From contig NZ_FOXS01000001.1 in NCBI RefSeq assembly GCF_900115775.1, forward strand, positions 1,240,001 to 1,304,000: a DNA stretch of 64,000 nt. Direction: 5' to 3'. Positions within the stretch are counted from its first letter, which is position 1, and the number at the start of each line of letters is the position of its first letter. Below the pieces are notes generated by a model that did not search any database, had not been told where the DNA came from, and worked only from the letters and a program-made list of their open reading frames with translations. Below are positions 1-8,357 of this stretch, piece after piece. This DNA is from Hymenobacter arizonensis. GTDB lineage: Bacteria; Bacteroidota; Bacteroidia; Cytophagales; Hymenobacteraceae. A program made the translations under genes and the position numbers.

Positions 1-2
1 CC

Positions 3-215
3 ATCTCGGCTCGTTTTGCGTTGACTACTGCTACCAAACAGCTCTCGCTTTCTCAGATGGGCACCATGCAGAGCAGCTGCGCCAGTCCTTTCCTGTCCAA
101 CCGCTATTTATCGGCGCTGGCTCAGACTGCCCGGTACGAATTAGAAGGTAACAAACTGTTTCTCTACGACGCCCAAGCAGCGAAACCGAGGCTAATCTTT
201 GAGGCGGCGCAGTAA
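3..215 (+). CDS. META-domain protein, C-terminal fragment (truncated by window edge)
   Basis: The frame is open from the first bases of the window and ends at 215, so only about 70 C-terminal residues are present. The segment around MGTMQSSC, followed by YLSALAQTARYELEGNKLFL, matches the end of META/HslJ-type domains, where a T-x-x-C turn precedes a helix and then strands ending in L.L. These are small beta-rich envelope proteins, often lipoproteins, of poorly known function. A hairpin followed by a T run (284-315) lies downstream. An internal TTG at 21 could be read as a start, but the META pattern runs upstream of it, so I treat the gene as 5'-truncated. Confidence 0.6.
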   Translation: MSARFALTTATKQLSLSQMGTMQSSCASPFLSNRYLSALAQTARYELEGNKLFLYDAQAAKPRLIFEAAQ

Positions 216-283
216 TCTCTAGTCCTGTAGAACATTACAGAAAAAACGGTCTTTGTATTCACGTTTTTTTTGTTGAACGAACG

Positions 284-315
284 AAGGTCTTGCCATTTAG
301 GTGAGACCTTTTTTC
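284..315 (+). terminator. Rho-independent terminator after META gene
   Basis: The stem AAGGTCT (284-290) pairs with AGACCTT (304-310) and is followed by a run of T. It lies 70 bases beyond the META stop codon. The rest of 216-441 is AT-rich with no gene seen. Confidence 0.5.
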
Positions 316-441
316 TTGGGTAAGCTGTAGAAGCCTTACCCCCTCAACGAAACAGACCACGGCCAGTTTTTTCAAAAATCTGGTGAATTTAAAAGTTGCT
401 ACCTCACACCCCGTTCTCTAACTACTTTACCCACTGTTCAT

Positions 442-963
442 ATGGAAGACGCAGCCTCGCACCCGCCTCAGCACGCAGGCCCTGATTATGAAGTGCCCGC
501 CCAAACGCGCATTGGCCACATCCACCTGCAGGTCACGGACCTGGAGAAATCCCTGGCGTTTTACCGCGACATTTTGGGCTTTAAAGTCATGCAGCGCTTT
601 GGCAACCAAGCGGCTTTTATTTCGGCGGGTGGCTACCACCACCACATTGGTTTGAATACCTGGAACAGCCTCGGCGGCCCGCCTGCTCGCAAGCACGGCG
701 CAGGGCTCTACCACACGGCCATTCTCTACCCCACGCGGGCCGATTTAGCCCAGGCCCTCCGACAACTGGCGGCGGCCAACTACCCCATCACGGGCTCGGC
801 TGACCACGGCGTTTCGGAAGCCATTTATTTGGACGACCCCGACGGCAACGGTGTGGAATTGTACTGGGACCGGCCGCAGGCCCAGTGGCCCATCGCCCCC
901 GATGGCAGCGTGCAGATGTATACCCGGGCGCTGGATATGGCCGGGCTGTTAGCCGAACGCTAA
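442..963 (+). CDS. VOC family protein (glyoxalase/extradiol dioxygenase-like, CatE type)
   Basis: This is a 173-residue vicinal-oxygen-chelate protein. The N-terminal half opens with GHIHLQVTDLEKSLAFYRDI, the classic first beta-alpha-beta module with its metal-binding His. The second module, from about residue 95, has LYHTAILYP and ends in DPDGNGVELYWDRP, supplying the second His and the Glu ligand. This arrangement resembles CatE/YfiE-like catechol 2,3-dioxygenase family proteins that use a divalent metal, but the substrate cannot be read from sequence. The ATG at 442 follows a long AT-rich spacer. The alanine dehydrogenase gene follows on the same strand 131 bases later. Confidence 0.85.
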   Translation: MEDAASHPPQHAGPDYEVPAQTRIGHIHLQVTDLEKSLAFYRDILGFKVMQRFGNQAAFISAGGYHHHIGLNTWNSLGGPPARKHGAGLYHTAILYPTRADLAQALRQLAAANYPITGSADHGVSEAIYLDDPDGNGVELYWDRPQAQWPIAPDGSVQMYTRALDMAGLLAER

Positions 964-1094
964 TCCTTGCGGGGTGGTTTAGGCGTGGCGGCGCAATGCC
1001 AAAGTATTTTGCAATGCCTGAGGGGCGGCGGCCCCTTATCTTTACGCCACGAATTCTCACCTCAGCCTCAACCTTCACTCCCACCACTCCGCTC

Positions 1095-2222
1095 ATGATA
1101 ATCGGCGTTCCTAAGGAAATTAAAAACAATGAAAACCGCGTGGGCCTCACGCCCGCCGGCGTCGCCGAATTGCGCAAGCACGGCCACACACTCCTCGTGC
1201 AAAATACCGCCGGCGAAGGCAGCGGCTTTTCCGACGACGAGTACACCACGGCCGGCGCTACCATGCTCCCCACCATCGCCGATGTGTATGAGCAGGCCGA
1301 GATGATTATTAAGGTTAAAGAGCCTATTGCCGAAGAGTATCCCCTCATCAAAGAAAATCAGCTGCTCTTCACCTACTTCCACTTCGCCAGCGGCGAAGAG
1401 CTGACCCACGCCATGATTGAGCGCAAGGCCATCTGCCTCGCTTACGAGACCGTGGAGCTCAGCAACCGCGCCCTGCCCCTGCTCATTCCGATGAGCGAAG
1501 TAGCTGGCCGCATGGCTCCGCAGGAAGGTGCCAAGTACCTGGAGAAGCCCCTGAAAGGCCGCGGCATTCTGCTGGGCGGCGTACCTGGTGTGAAGCCGGC
1601 CAACGTGCTGGTACTGGGCGGCGGCGTAGTAGGCACGCAGGCTGCCAAAGTAGCTGCAGGCCTCGGCGCGCAGGTTACCATCATGGACATCAGCCTGAAC
1701 CGCTTGCGCGAGCTCGACGACTTCATGCCCAAAAACGTGGTGACGCAGTACTCGAACGAGTACAACATCCGCGAAGCCATCAAAACTTCCGACCTGATTG
1801 TGGGCGCGGTGTTGATTCCCGGTGCCAAGGCGCCGCACCTCATCACCCGCGACATGCTGAAGAGCATGCGTCCCGGCACGGTGGTAGTTGACGTGGCCGT
1901 GGACCAAGGCGGTTGCATCGAAACCTGCCACCCCACCACCCACGAAAACCCGACCTTCATCATCGACGACGTGGTGCACTACTGCGTAGCCAACATGCCC
2001 GGCGCGGTGCCCTACACCAGCACCCTGGCCCTGACTAACGCCACCCTGCCCTACGCCGTGAAACTGGCCAACCAAGGCTGGCAGGAAGCCTGCCGCCGCG
2101 ACGAGGCCCTGCGCCTCGGCCTGAACGTGGTGCACGGCGAAGTAGTGTACAAAGGCGTAGCCGACGCATGGGGCCTGCCCCTCGTGAACGTTGAAACCGT
2201 GCTCGAACTGGCCGCTGTTTAG
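1095..2222 (+). CDS. ald: Alanine dehydrogenase
   Basis: This 375-residue enzyme interconverts L-alanine and NH4+ plus pyruvate with NAD(H) in the cytoplasm (EC 1.4.1.1). It starts with [20 protein letters not shown], the signature of the alanine dehydrogenase/PNT N-terminal domain. [13 protein letters not shown] carries the substrate His near residue 95, and a glycine-rich NAD site ([12 protein letters not shown]) begins near residue 175. The length fits the family (about 370). The frame is open upstream to 885, inside the preceding gene, but the ATG at 1095 matches the family start exactly. A possible promoter element TATCTTTA lies at 1037. A strong hairpin terminator follows. Confidence 0.96.
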   Translation: MIIGVPKEIKNNENRVGLTPAGVAELRKHGHTLLVQNTAGEGSGFSDDEYTTAGATMLPTIADVYEQAEMIIKVKEPIAEEYPLIKENQLLFTYFHFASGEELTHAMIERKAICLAYETVELSNRALPLLIPMSEVAGRMAPQEGAKYLEKPLKGRGILLGGVPGVKPANVLVLGGGVVGTQAAKVAAGLGAQVTIMDISLNRLRELDDFMPKNVVTQYSNEYNIREAIKTSDLIVGAVLIPGAKAPHLITRDMLKSMRPGTVVVDVAVDQGGCIETCHPTTHENPTFIIDDVVHYCVANMPGAVPYTSTLALTNATLPYAVKLANQGWQEACRRDEALRLGLNVVHGEVVYKGVADAWGLPLVNVETVLELAAV

Positions 2223-2246
2223 ATTGACTAACAGTCATTAATTAAG

Positions 2247-2280
2247 AGGGCCTTCTCAACTATCAGTTGGGAAGGCCTTT
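2247..2280 (+). terminator. Terminator after ald
   Basis: A 13-bp stem (GGCCTTCTCAACT pairing with AGTTGGGAAGGCC, one G-U) with a 3-base loop ends in TTT. It lies about 25 bases after the ald stop. Confidence 0.8.
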
Positions 2281-2375
2281 ATGTGTTGAGCATGTTCTTT
2301 AAATTCTTGATTGCGGTTAAGCAGTGGGCAGTAGCGCTACACCTTTGGTGGTACTTCACCCAATGCATAACATCA

Positions 2376-2407
2376 GTTATTAATTGCCAATTATTAATTC
2401 TCAATTG
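2376..2407. repeat. AT-rich TTAATTG-type spacer repeat
   Basis: The short AT-rich words ATTAATTGCCAATTATTAATT and TCAATTG lie immediately before the ATG of the next gene. Similar blocks occur before the yebC start (37998-38032) and between murC and murG (about 46540-46623), suggesting a low-complexity intergenic family. Confidence 0.45.
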
Positions 2408-4315
2408 ATGCTTCCTTCGCCTGCCATCCGTCTGTTGATGCGTCGATTTGCCTTGCTGCTGGGGGTGTACACGCTGTTGCGGCTGGGCTTTTACTTGCTC
2501 AACTTCAGCACATTCGGAGGCATAGATGCCGGCGCGGTGCTCCTGGCGTTTGTGCACGGGCTGCGCTTTGATATTGCGGCCCTGCTGTGGCTCAACCTGC
2601 TGCTGGTGCTGCTTTCGGTGGTAATACCGGTATCGGCGCGGCGTGGGCAACGGGGGCTGCGCTGGCTCTTTGTGCTGGTCAACTTTCCCGGTTTCCTGCT
2701 CAACGTTATCGATTGGGAATACTTCAAGTTTATTGGCCGGCGCCTGAGCAACGAGTTCACGACGGTAGGGGGCGACATTGCGCGGCAGTCGGGCCAGATT
2801 GTGGAGCACTATTGGTACTTGCTAATTCCGCTGGGGGGCATGGTGTACTTGCTGTGGCGGCTCTGCCCCATGCCCACCCCGGCCGAGGAACGGGCCGCGG
2901 CAACCCGCAAGCAATGGGTGCTGCGCGGCATCGAGATTATCCTGCTGGTGGGCTTGGTGGTGCTGGGCCTGCGCGGGGGCTGGCAGCTAAAGCCGCTGCG
3001 CACCGGTGCGGCGTTTGACCAGCAGCCCGCCGTGCTGGGCCACTTGGCCCTGAACAGCACCTTCACCGTGCTCAAATCGTTGGACGAAGCCAAGGTGGAG
3101 CGCAAAAACTACTTCCCCACCGATGCGGCCGTGCTAGCCAACCTGGGGGCGGTGCCGCTGGCGCAGCGGCCAGCTCCGGCAGTCCCGCTCAACGTGGTGG
3201 TGCTGCTGCTCGAAAGCCTGGCCTCGGAATATACCGGTGTCGACAACGGCGGCCAGGGCGGCTACACGCCATTTTTTGATTCGTTGGCCACGGCGCCTGG
3301 GTCGTTGCTTATGCGGGCCAACTATGCCAACGGCCGCCGCTCCATTGAGGCGCTGCCGGCGGTGCTCGCCGGCCTGCCTTCGCTGATGGAGGAGCCCTTC
3401 ATCACGTCCAGCTTCCAGACGGCGGAGCTGCACGGGCTGGGCGACATGCTGGGGCGCCACGGCTACACCACGGCCATTTACCACGCCGGGGCCAACGGCA
3501 CCATGGGCTTCGATATTTTTTCCGGCATTGCGGGCATGCAGCGCTACTATGGCCTAAATGAATACCCTGGCGGCGCGGCTAGCCCCGACTATGACGGGCA
3601 CTGGGGGATTTTCGACGAACCCTACCTGCAATACTTCAACCAGCAATTGGGCACCACCAAACAACCTTTTTTTGCTACGCTATTCACGCTGAGCGCCCAC
3701 GACCCGTTCACGATACCGGCCCAATACAAGGGCAAGTTCCCGAAGGGCACGCTGCCCATTCACCCCACCATTGCCTATTCCGATTTTGCGCTGCGGCGTT
3801 TCTTCCAGGCCGCCCGCCAGGCACCTTGGTTCAGCAACACGCTATTTGTGCTCACCGGCGACCACACCTCGCAAACTGACCGGCCAAACTACTACAACTC
3901 CCTGGGCGACCACAAAACGCCGCTGCTGCTGTTTAGCCCGGGCCACGCGCTGCCCACGGCCAACCCAACGCGCATCACCCAACAAGCCGACATTCCGGCG
4001 TCGGTGCTGGACGTGCTGGGCCTGCACACCGAGCAGAAGGCGCTGCTGCCCTTCGGCGCTTCGGTGTTTGATGCGGCCAGTCCGGGGCGGGCCTTGTTCC
4101 ACGACGACGATTCCTATTTCCTGGTGCACTCCGATTTCGTGACCGAGCTAAAAGGAGACAACACAGTGAAGCTTTACCCCTACCAGCCGTATTTCATCCC
4201 GAACCAGCCAGTGGCTAACCCAGACCCCGCCCTGGTGCAGAAATACGGCGATGAGCTGCGGGCCTGCGTGCAGTTTTACGTGAATGGCCTGCTCGATAAC
4301 CGGCTTTATAAGTAG
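2408..4315 (+). CDS. LTA synthase family sulfatase-fold membrane protein
   Basis: This 635-residue protein has several N-terminal membrane segments (roughly residues 10-30, 45-75, 90-110, 135-155 and 180-200) followed by an alkaline-phosphatase/sulfatase-fold domain. VVLLLESLASEY supplies the metal-binding Glu. NGRRSIEALPAVLAG places Ser312 where LtaS has its catalytic Thr. VLTGDHTSQ (D485-H486) gives the late metal ligands. LtaS/OpgB/YejM relatives transfer phosphoglycerol-like groups outside the inner membrane. Gram-negative cells lack teichoic acid, so here it probably modifies a glycan or lipid; that is inference. The ATG at 2408 is preferred to a TTG at 2384 that lies in repeat-like spacer. 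Confidence 0.85.
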   Translation: MLPSPAIRLLMRRFALLLGVYTLLRLGFYLLNFSTFGGIDAGAVLLAFVHGLRFDIAALLWLNLLLVLLSVVIPVSARRGQRGLRWLFVLVNFPGFLLNVIDWEYFKFIGRRLSNEFTTVGGDIARQSGQIVEHYWYLLIPLGGMVYLLWRLCPMPTPAEERAAATRKQWVLRGIEIILLVGLVVLGLRGGWQLKPLRTGAAFDQQPAVLGHLALNSTFTVLKSLDEAKVERKNYFPTDAAVLANLGAVPLAQRPAPAVPLNVVVLLLESLASEYTGVDNGGQGGYTPFFDSLATAPGSLLMRANYANGRRSIEALPAVLAGLPSLMEEPFITSSFQTAELHGLGDMLGRHGYTTAIYHAGANGTMGFDIFSGIAGMQRYYGLNEYPGGAASPDYDGHWGIFDEPYLQYFNQQLGTTKQPFFATLFTLSAHDPFTIPAQYKGKFPKGTLPIHPTIAYSDFALRRFFQAARQAPWFSNTLFVLTGDHTSQTDRPNYYNSLGDHKTPLLLFSPGHALPTANPTRITQQADIPASVLDVLGLHTEQKALLPFGASVFDAASPGRALFHDDDSYFLVHSDFVTELKGDNTVKLYPYQPYFIPNQPVANPDPALVQKYGDELRACVQFYVNGLLDNRLYK

Positions 4316-4459
4316 TCTTCACTCTTGCACACGCAATGGGGCCATACCAGCAGCCCCGCAAGATTCCAGTTTGCCGGGCAATAACCTTCCGGGTGAGGCG
4401 CCGTTCAAAGAAGCCGCCTTTCTAAGGCGCTTTTCTCACTGACTTACCCACCCAAGAAG

Positions 4460-4876
4460 ATGCAAGAGGCTCATTCACTCGAAGACGTACTAAATACCCC
4501 ACAGAAGAAGCTGGGCTTCTTCCAGAACCTGGTTTTGATAGCCGCCGCTGATGGCGACTTGAGCAAGGACGAAGGAGACTTTTTGCTCCAAATTGGTACC
4601 AAACTGGGCCTGACCGCCGACCAGGTAATGCCGATTGCCGACAACCTGGGCGTGCTCAGCTTCATCGTGCCATCTGAAGGAATCCAGCGCACCCTGGAGC
4701 TGCAAACGCTGGTGCAAATGATGCTGCAGGATGGCCAGATAGACGCCCGCGAGTACGGCCTATGCATGGAGTACGCCAACCGCATTGGCTACAGCAAATC
4801 CATCCTTGACGACATGGTGAGCCAGTTGTCGGGCGGTGCGCCCATCACCAACCCCAGCCCGCCCACCGTAAGCTAG
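4460..4876 (+). CDS. TerB-like protein
   Basis: The product is a 138-residue, all-helical, acidic protein. LIAAADGDLSKDE near residue 30 and MMLQDGQIDAREY near residue 92 are two copies of the D-G-x-[LI]-x-x-E turn typical of TerB/DjlA-like domains, which bind metal through these acidic residues. TerB proteins are cytoplasmic and linked to tellurite/stress phenotypes and membrane-associated complexes; no other ter gene lies nearby. It stands alone between the sulfatase gene and a large palindrome that separates it from a convergent gene. The last 15 residues (NPSPPTVS) look disordered. Confidence 0.72.
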   Translation: MQEAHSLEDVLNTPQKKLGFFQNLVLIAAADGDLSKDEGDFLLQIGTKLGLTADQVMPIADNLGVLSFIVPSEGIQRTLELQTLVQMMLQDGQIDAREYGLCMEYANRIGYSKSILDDMVSQLSGGAPITNPSPPTVS

Positions 4877-4885
4877 CGCGGTTCC

Positions 4886-4984
4886 GGCGTGTATGTAGCG
4901 CGAACTTTGTAGTTCGCGTCCCCGCGACAGTGGACGAACTCAGATGGCGCGGGGACGCGAACTACAAAGTTCGCGCTACACGCC
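4886..4984. repeat. Long palindromic element (33-bp perfect arms)
   Basis: Arms 4894-4926 and 4948-4980 are perfect reverse complements separated by 21 bases, and GGCG/CGCC continues outside them. Each arm also contains its own small palindrome (CGCGAACT, three or four bases, AGTTCGCG). It sits between two convergent genes, where it could act as a bidirectional terminator. Its size and structure suggest a dispersed palindromic element rather than a simple terminator. Confidence 0.75.
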
Positions 4985-4995
4985 TATGCCTGCGA

Positions 4996-5457
4996 CTACA
5001 GCAGCACCGCAGCGGCATAGCTAGGAATCTCTTCCAGCCGCTCGTTGGTGCGGGTTTCAAAGTTGACCCGCCAGCAGTAATGCACCAGGCCGTTGGTGAG
5101 CAGCAGCAGCGGCGCTCCAATGGTCTGGTTGTACGTGGTGGCCTGCCGGGCCACTGCCGCGTCGATGGCCACGGAGGGCGCTTTGCATTCGACCAGTAGC
5201 AGGGGCTTGCCTTCGGGGCCGAGGGCCAGCAGGTCGGTGCGCTTGTGGCGCTGGTTGTAGCGCAGGCCGCGCTCCAGGGCCAGCAGACCGCGCGGGTAGC
5301 CGAGGTGGTTGGCGAGGTAGTGCACCACGTGCTGCCGCACCCACTCTTCGGGGGTGAGCACCACATGCTTGCGCCGGAGCCCATCCCAGATGAGCGGTTG
5401 ATTCGTGGCCGATTGTGTAAGTTTGGCCTCGAAAGGCGGCAGGTCCAGGGCTTGCAT
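4996..5457 (-). CDS. Orphan HsdR N-terminal-like (PD-(D/E)XK) protein
   Basis: This 153-residue protein matches the type I restriction enzyme R subunit N-terminal domain family (HSDR_N_2). LTPEEWVRQHVVHYL is followed by the nuclease-fold core, with Asp in KRTDLLALG and the E-x-K pair in LLLVECKAPS. It has no helicase domain, and no hsdM or hsdS is nearby. Such stand-alone versions are common in Bacteroidota and are not proven restriction enzymes. The ATG at 5457 is preferred because homologs begin near LPPFEAKL; a TTG lies 3 codons upstream. A TACCTTTG box (5471-5464) lies 6 bases before the ATG. The gene is divergent from AMP nucleosidase. Confidence 0.78.
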   Translation of the reverse strand: MQALDLPPFEAKLTQSATNQPLIWDGLRRKHVVLTPEEWVRQHVVHYLANHLGYPRGLLALERGLRYNQRHKRTDLLALGPEGKPLLLVECKAPSVAIDAAVARQATTYNQTIGAPLLLLTNGLVHYCWRVNFETRTNERLEEIPSYAAAVLL

Positions 5458-5463
5458 CACCTC

Positions 5464-5471
5464 CAAAGGTA
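5464..5471 (-). promoter_or_regulatory. TAnnTTTG-like -7 element of the HsdR-N-like gene
   Basis: On the minus strand the sequence reads TACCTTTG, matching the Bacteroidota -7 consensus. It lies only 6 bases from the ATG, implying a very short or absent leader. No clear -33 TTG was found at the ideal distance. Confidence 0.4.
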
Positions 5472-5498
5472 CGGGGCCAAATCGAGTGACTGAGTAGC

Positions 5499-5557
5499 TG
5501 AGCGACTGAGTGGCATCGGGTTTTGCGTCCTTTCTCCATCATTCACTCAGTCGCTCA
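5499..5557. repeat. Inverted repeat in divergent promoter region
   Basis: TGAGCGACTGAGTG (5499-5512) is the exact reverse complement of CACTCAGTCGCTCA (5544-5557). Further short GAGTGACTGAG words extend the left side. It lies between the divergent HsdR-N-like and AMP nucleosidase genes. Confidence 0.6.
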
Positions 5558-5575
5558 AACACTCATTTACCCTTT

Positions 5576-6346
5576 ATGAAGACCAAAGAAGAAATTGTCA
5601 ATAACTGGCTGCCCCGCTACACGGGCGTGCCCTTGAGCGACTTTGGGCAGTACATCCTGCTCACCAACTTCAGCAACTACGTGCACATGTTTGCGGCGCA
5701 GTTCGACTGCGAAGTGCGCGGCCTCGACAAGCCCATGCAAACCGCCACGGCCAATGGCATCACCATCATCAACTTCGGCATGGGCTCGCCCATGGCGGCC
5801 ACGGTAATGGATTTGCTCTCGGCCATCAAGCCCAAAGCCGCCCTGTTTTTGGGTAAGTGCGGCGGCCTAAAAAAAACCAAGCTCGGCGACCTGGTGCTGC
5901 CCATCGCGGCCATCCGCGGCGACGGTACTTCCGACGACTACCTGCCCAAGGAAATTCCGGCTCTGCCCTCTTTCCGCCTACAGCGCGCCGTGTCGTCGAT
6001 GATTAAAAAGCACGAGCTCGACTACTTCACCGGCACCGTGTACACCACCAACCGCCGCGTGTGGGAGCACGATGCGGAGTTCAAGGACTACCTGCGCCGC
6101 GTGCGCGCCATGGCCGTCGACATGGAAACGGCTACCATTTTTGTGGTAGGTTTCATGAACGACATCCCGCATGGCGCCCTGCTGCTGGTGAGCGACAACC
6201 CCATGACGCCCGAGGGCGTGAAAACGTCGGAGTCGGACTCCAAAGTGACCACTGAGTTTGTGAAGCGCCACTTGCAAATCGGCATCGAGTCGCTGCAGGA
6301 GCTGCAAAACTCGGGCGAGTCGGTGAAGCACATGCGCTTCGAATAG
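5576..6346 (+). CDS. amn: AMP nucleosidase
   Basis: The 256-residue protein begins MKTKEEIVNNWLPRYTG, the recognisable start of Bacteroidota AMP nucleosidases (EC 3.2.2.4), which hydrolyse AMP to adenine and ribose 5-phosphate in purine salvage. It has the nucleoside phosphorylase fold: LGKCGGLKK near residue 92 for phosphate/ribose, AVDMETATIF near residue 182 with the ribose-binding Met-Glu pair, and LLLVSDNPMTPEGVK near residue 203 with the base-contacting Asp. It lacks the extra N-terminal domain of the E. coli enzyme, as usual in this phylum. The ATG at 5576 is chosen over an upstream in-frame codon at 5510 that falls in the inverted repeat. Confidence 0.92.
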   Translation: MKTKEEIVNNWLPRYTGVPLSDFGQYILLTNFSNYVHMFAAQFDCEVRGLDKPMQTATANGITIINFGMGSPMAATVMDLLSAIKPKAALFLGKCGGLKKTKLGDLVLPIAAIRGDGTSDDYLPKEIPALPSFRLQRAVSSMIKKHELDYFTGTVYTTNRRVWEHDAEFKDYLRRVRAMAVDMETATIFVVGFMNDIPHGALLLVSDNPMTPEGVKTSESDSKVTTEFVKRHLQIGIESLQELQNSGESVKHMRFE

Positions 6347-6376
6347 CCCACCGGGCCCTTCAGCAAATAGCTAGAT

Positions 6377-6470
6377 AACGTCATGCTGAGCTTGCCGAAG
6401 CATCTTTACTGCACTACTAAACTCAATTAGTATTGCGGTGAGGATGCTTTGGCAAGCTCAGCATGACGTT
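6377..6470. repeat. CATGCTGAGC/GAAGCATC palindromic repeat, copy A
   Basis: Arms of 28 bases (6377-6404 and 6443-6470) are reverse complements with one mismatch and are separated by 38 bases. They belong to the same family as the elements at 38800-38899, 50423-50516 and 51760-51862. Confidence 0.8.
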
Positions 6471-6502
6471 CTTGTTTGAAATTTAAAATCACTTCGTTAC
6501 CT

Positions 6503-8170
6503 ATGATGAATTTTACCAAGCCGTTGGGGCAAAAGTTGGGAGTGGCGCTACTGGCGATGAGCGCCTTGGCCAGTTGCCAAGGCTCACGTGAGTCAGTGGA
6601 TTTGCTCGTTACCAATGCCACGGTCTACACTGTAGATTCCACTTTTGCGAAAGCCGAGGCCTTTGCAGTAAAAGATGGCAAGTTTGTGGCGGTTGGTACA
6701 TCAGCTGACCTCAAATCCCGGTTTGACGCAGCCAAGGAAGTAGACGCTAAAGGCCAGTTCATCTACCCTGGCTTTTATGATGCGCACTGCCACTTCTACC
6801 GGTACTCGCTGGGGCTGAGCTCCGCCGACTTGGTGGGTACCACTTCCTGGGAAGACGTACTCGAGAAGTTGCAAGCACACCGCCAGAAGTTTCCGCAGGC
6901 GGCGTGGCTGCTGGGCCGCGGCTGGGACCAGAACGACTGGCCCACCAAGCAGTTTCCGACGAAGGAAGCACTGGACCGCCTGTTTCCTGACGTTCCCGTC
7001 CTGATAATTCGCGTGGACGGGCATGCGGCGCTCGTCAACCAAAAGGCGCTGGACCTGGCCGGGGTCACGGCGGCCACGCCCATCAGCGGCGGCACCATTG
7101 CGCGCGATGCGCAGGGCCGGCTCACGGGCTTACTCGTAGACAATGCCACCCGACTGGTCAGCAATAAAATCCCAGAGCCTACCCCTGCCGAAGCCGCTCA
7201 GCTACTGCTGCAAGGCCAACAAAACTGCCTCGCCGTGGGCCTGACCAGCGTAGCCGACGCCGGCCTCGACCGAGCCAACATCGAGCAAATGGCCGACCTG
7301 CAGCAGCAAGGCAAGCTGCACCTGCGGCTGTATGCCATGCTCAACCCCACGGCCGCCAACAAAGACTATTACCTCAAAAACGGCCCCATTCTCACCGACC
7401 AGCTGGCGGTCAGCTCCTTTAAAGTGTACGCCGACGGGGCCCTGGGCTCCCGCGGCGCCTGCCTGGTAGAGCCCTATGCCGATAAGCCCAAGGAAACCGG
7501 CTTCCTGCTCTCCACCGAAAAAGAATACCGCGCTTTGGCGAAGGAACTGGCCGCCTCGAAGTTCCAGATGAACACCCACGCCATCGGTGACTCGGCCAAC
7601 CGCATCATCCTCAACATCTACGGCGAGGCGTTGAAAGGTCAGAAAGACCGGCGCTGGCGCATTGAGCACGCGCAGGTGGTGACGCCGGCCGACATGCCCA
7701 AGTTTGGGCAGTTTGGCATTGTGCCCTCAGTGCAGCCCACTCACGCCACTTCCGATATGTACTGGGCCGGTGAGCGCCTGGGGGCCGAGCGCGCCAAAAC
7801 AGCATATGCCTACGCCGAGCTGCTGAAGCAGTACGGGCAGCTGGCGTTGGGCTCCGACTTTCCCGTTGAGGACATCAACCCGCTGTATGGCTTCCACTCT
7901 GCCGTGGCCCGGCAAGATGCCAAGAACTTTCCCAAAGGCGGCTACCAGATGGAAAACGCCATTTCGCGCCCCGATGCCCTGCGCGGCATGACCACCTGGG
8001 CCGCCCACGCGGGCTTTGAGGAGAAGCGCAAAGGTCAAATCAAGCCCGGCATGCTCGCCGATTTCGTGCTGATGGGCACGGACTTGCTGGCGGCCCCCAA
8101 CGAGCAGCTGCGCAATGCCAGCGTGCTGGAAACCTGGGTGGGAGGCAAGCAGGTATTCGAGAAAAAGTAG
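6503..8170 (+). CDS. Amidohydrolase family lipoprotein (YtcJ-like)
   Basis: This 555-residue protein starts with a lipoprotein signal (LLAMSALASCQG, Cys near residue 25), so it is probably anchored in the envelope. The mature part is a YtcJ/amidohydrolase-3 metal hydrolase. VYTVDSTFAKAEAFAVKDG is the usual N-terminal strand region, DAHCHFYRY carries the first metal-binding His pair, MNTHAIGDSANR and RIEHAQVV give later His ligands, and LALGSDFPVEDINP gives the final Asp. The substrate is unknown; relatives act on N-acyl or cyclic amides. The ATG at 6503 gives a clean signal peptide; a TTG at 6476 does not. Large repeats flank both ends. Confidence 0.88.
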   Translation: MMNFTKPLGQKLGVALLAMSALASCQGSRESVDLLVTNATVYTVDSTFAKAEAFAVKDGKFVAVGTSADLKSRFDAAKEVDAKGQFIYPGFYDAHCHFYRYSLGLSSADLVGTTSWEDVLEKLQAHRQKFPQAAWLLGRGWDQNDWPTKQFPTKEALDRLFPDVPVLIIRVDGHAALVNQKALDLAGVTAATPISGGTIARDAQGRLTGLLVDNATRLVSNKIPEPTPAEAAQLLLQGQQNCLAVGLTSVADAGLDRANIEQMADLQQQGKLHLRLYAMLNPTAANKDYYLKNGPILTDQLAVSSFKVYADGALGSRGACLVEPYADKPKETGFLLSTEKEYRALAKELAASKFQMNTHAIGDSANRIILNIYGEALKGQKDRRWRIEHAQVVTPADMPKFGQFGIVPSVQPTHATSDMYWAGERLGAERAKTAYAYAELLKQYGQLALGSDFPVEDINPLYGFHSAVARQDAKNFPKGGYQMENAISRPDALRGMTTWAAHAGFEEKRKGQIKPGMLADFVLMGTDLLAAPNEQLRNASVLETWVGGKQVFEKK

Positions 8171-8183
8171 CGGCAAAGCGTCC

Positions 8184-8339
8184 GTCATTGCGAGGCGGAG
8201 CTGTGGCAATCCGTCCTGGTCTCAGGGACGAACTTAATAACATGACAAGCCCCGGTACTGCGCAGTACCGGGGCTTGTCGTTTCATTGAACTGTCGGGCT
8301 CTTACAGGACGGATTGCCACGGCTCCGCCTCGCAATGAC
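8184..8339. repeat. Composite palindrome: 35-bp outer arms around a perfect hairpin
   Basis: The outer arms 8184-8218 and 8305-8339 are reverse complements with one mismatch and contain the word ATTGCGAGGCGGAG. They enclose the perfect palindrome at 8244-8279. It occupies most of the gap between two convergent genes. Confidence 0.8.
8244..8279. terminator. Perfect 36-base palindrome, likely bidirectional terminator
   Basis: GACAAGCCCCGGTACTGC is followed directly by its exact reverse complement. It sits between convergent genes in the centre of a larger inverted repeat. There is no long T run, so termination is plausible but unproven. Confidence 0.6.
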
Positions 8340-8357
8340 AGCAGGCTCGCTATGGCC

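Noticed and set aside
885..1094. An upstream extension of alanine dehydrogenase
   Set aside because: The extension overlaps the VOC gene and does not match any Ald; the family start is at 1095.
4996..5457. Part of a restriction-modification defence island
   Set aside because: No hsdM, hsdS or helicase nearby; the neighbours are housekeeping genes.
6377..6470. CRISPR repeat
   Set aside because: Copies of this family are inverted pairs at distant sites, not evenly spaced direct repeats with spacers.
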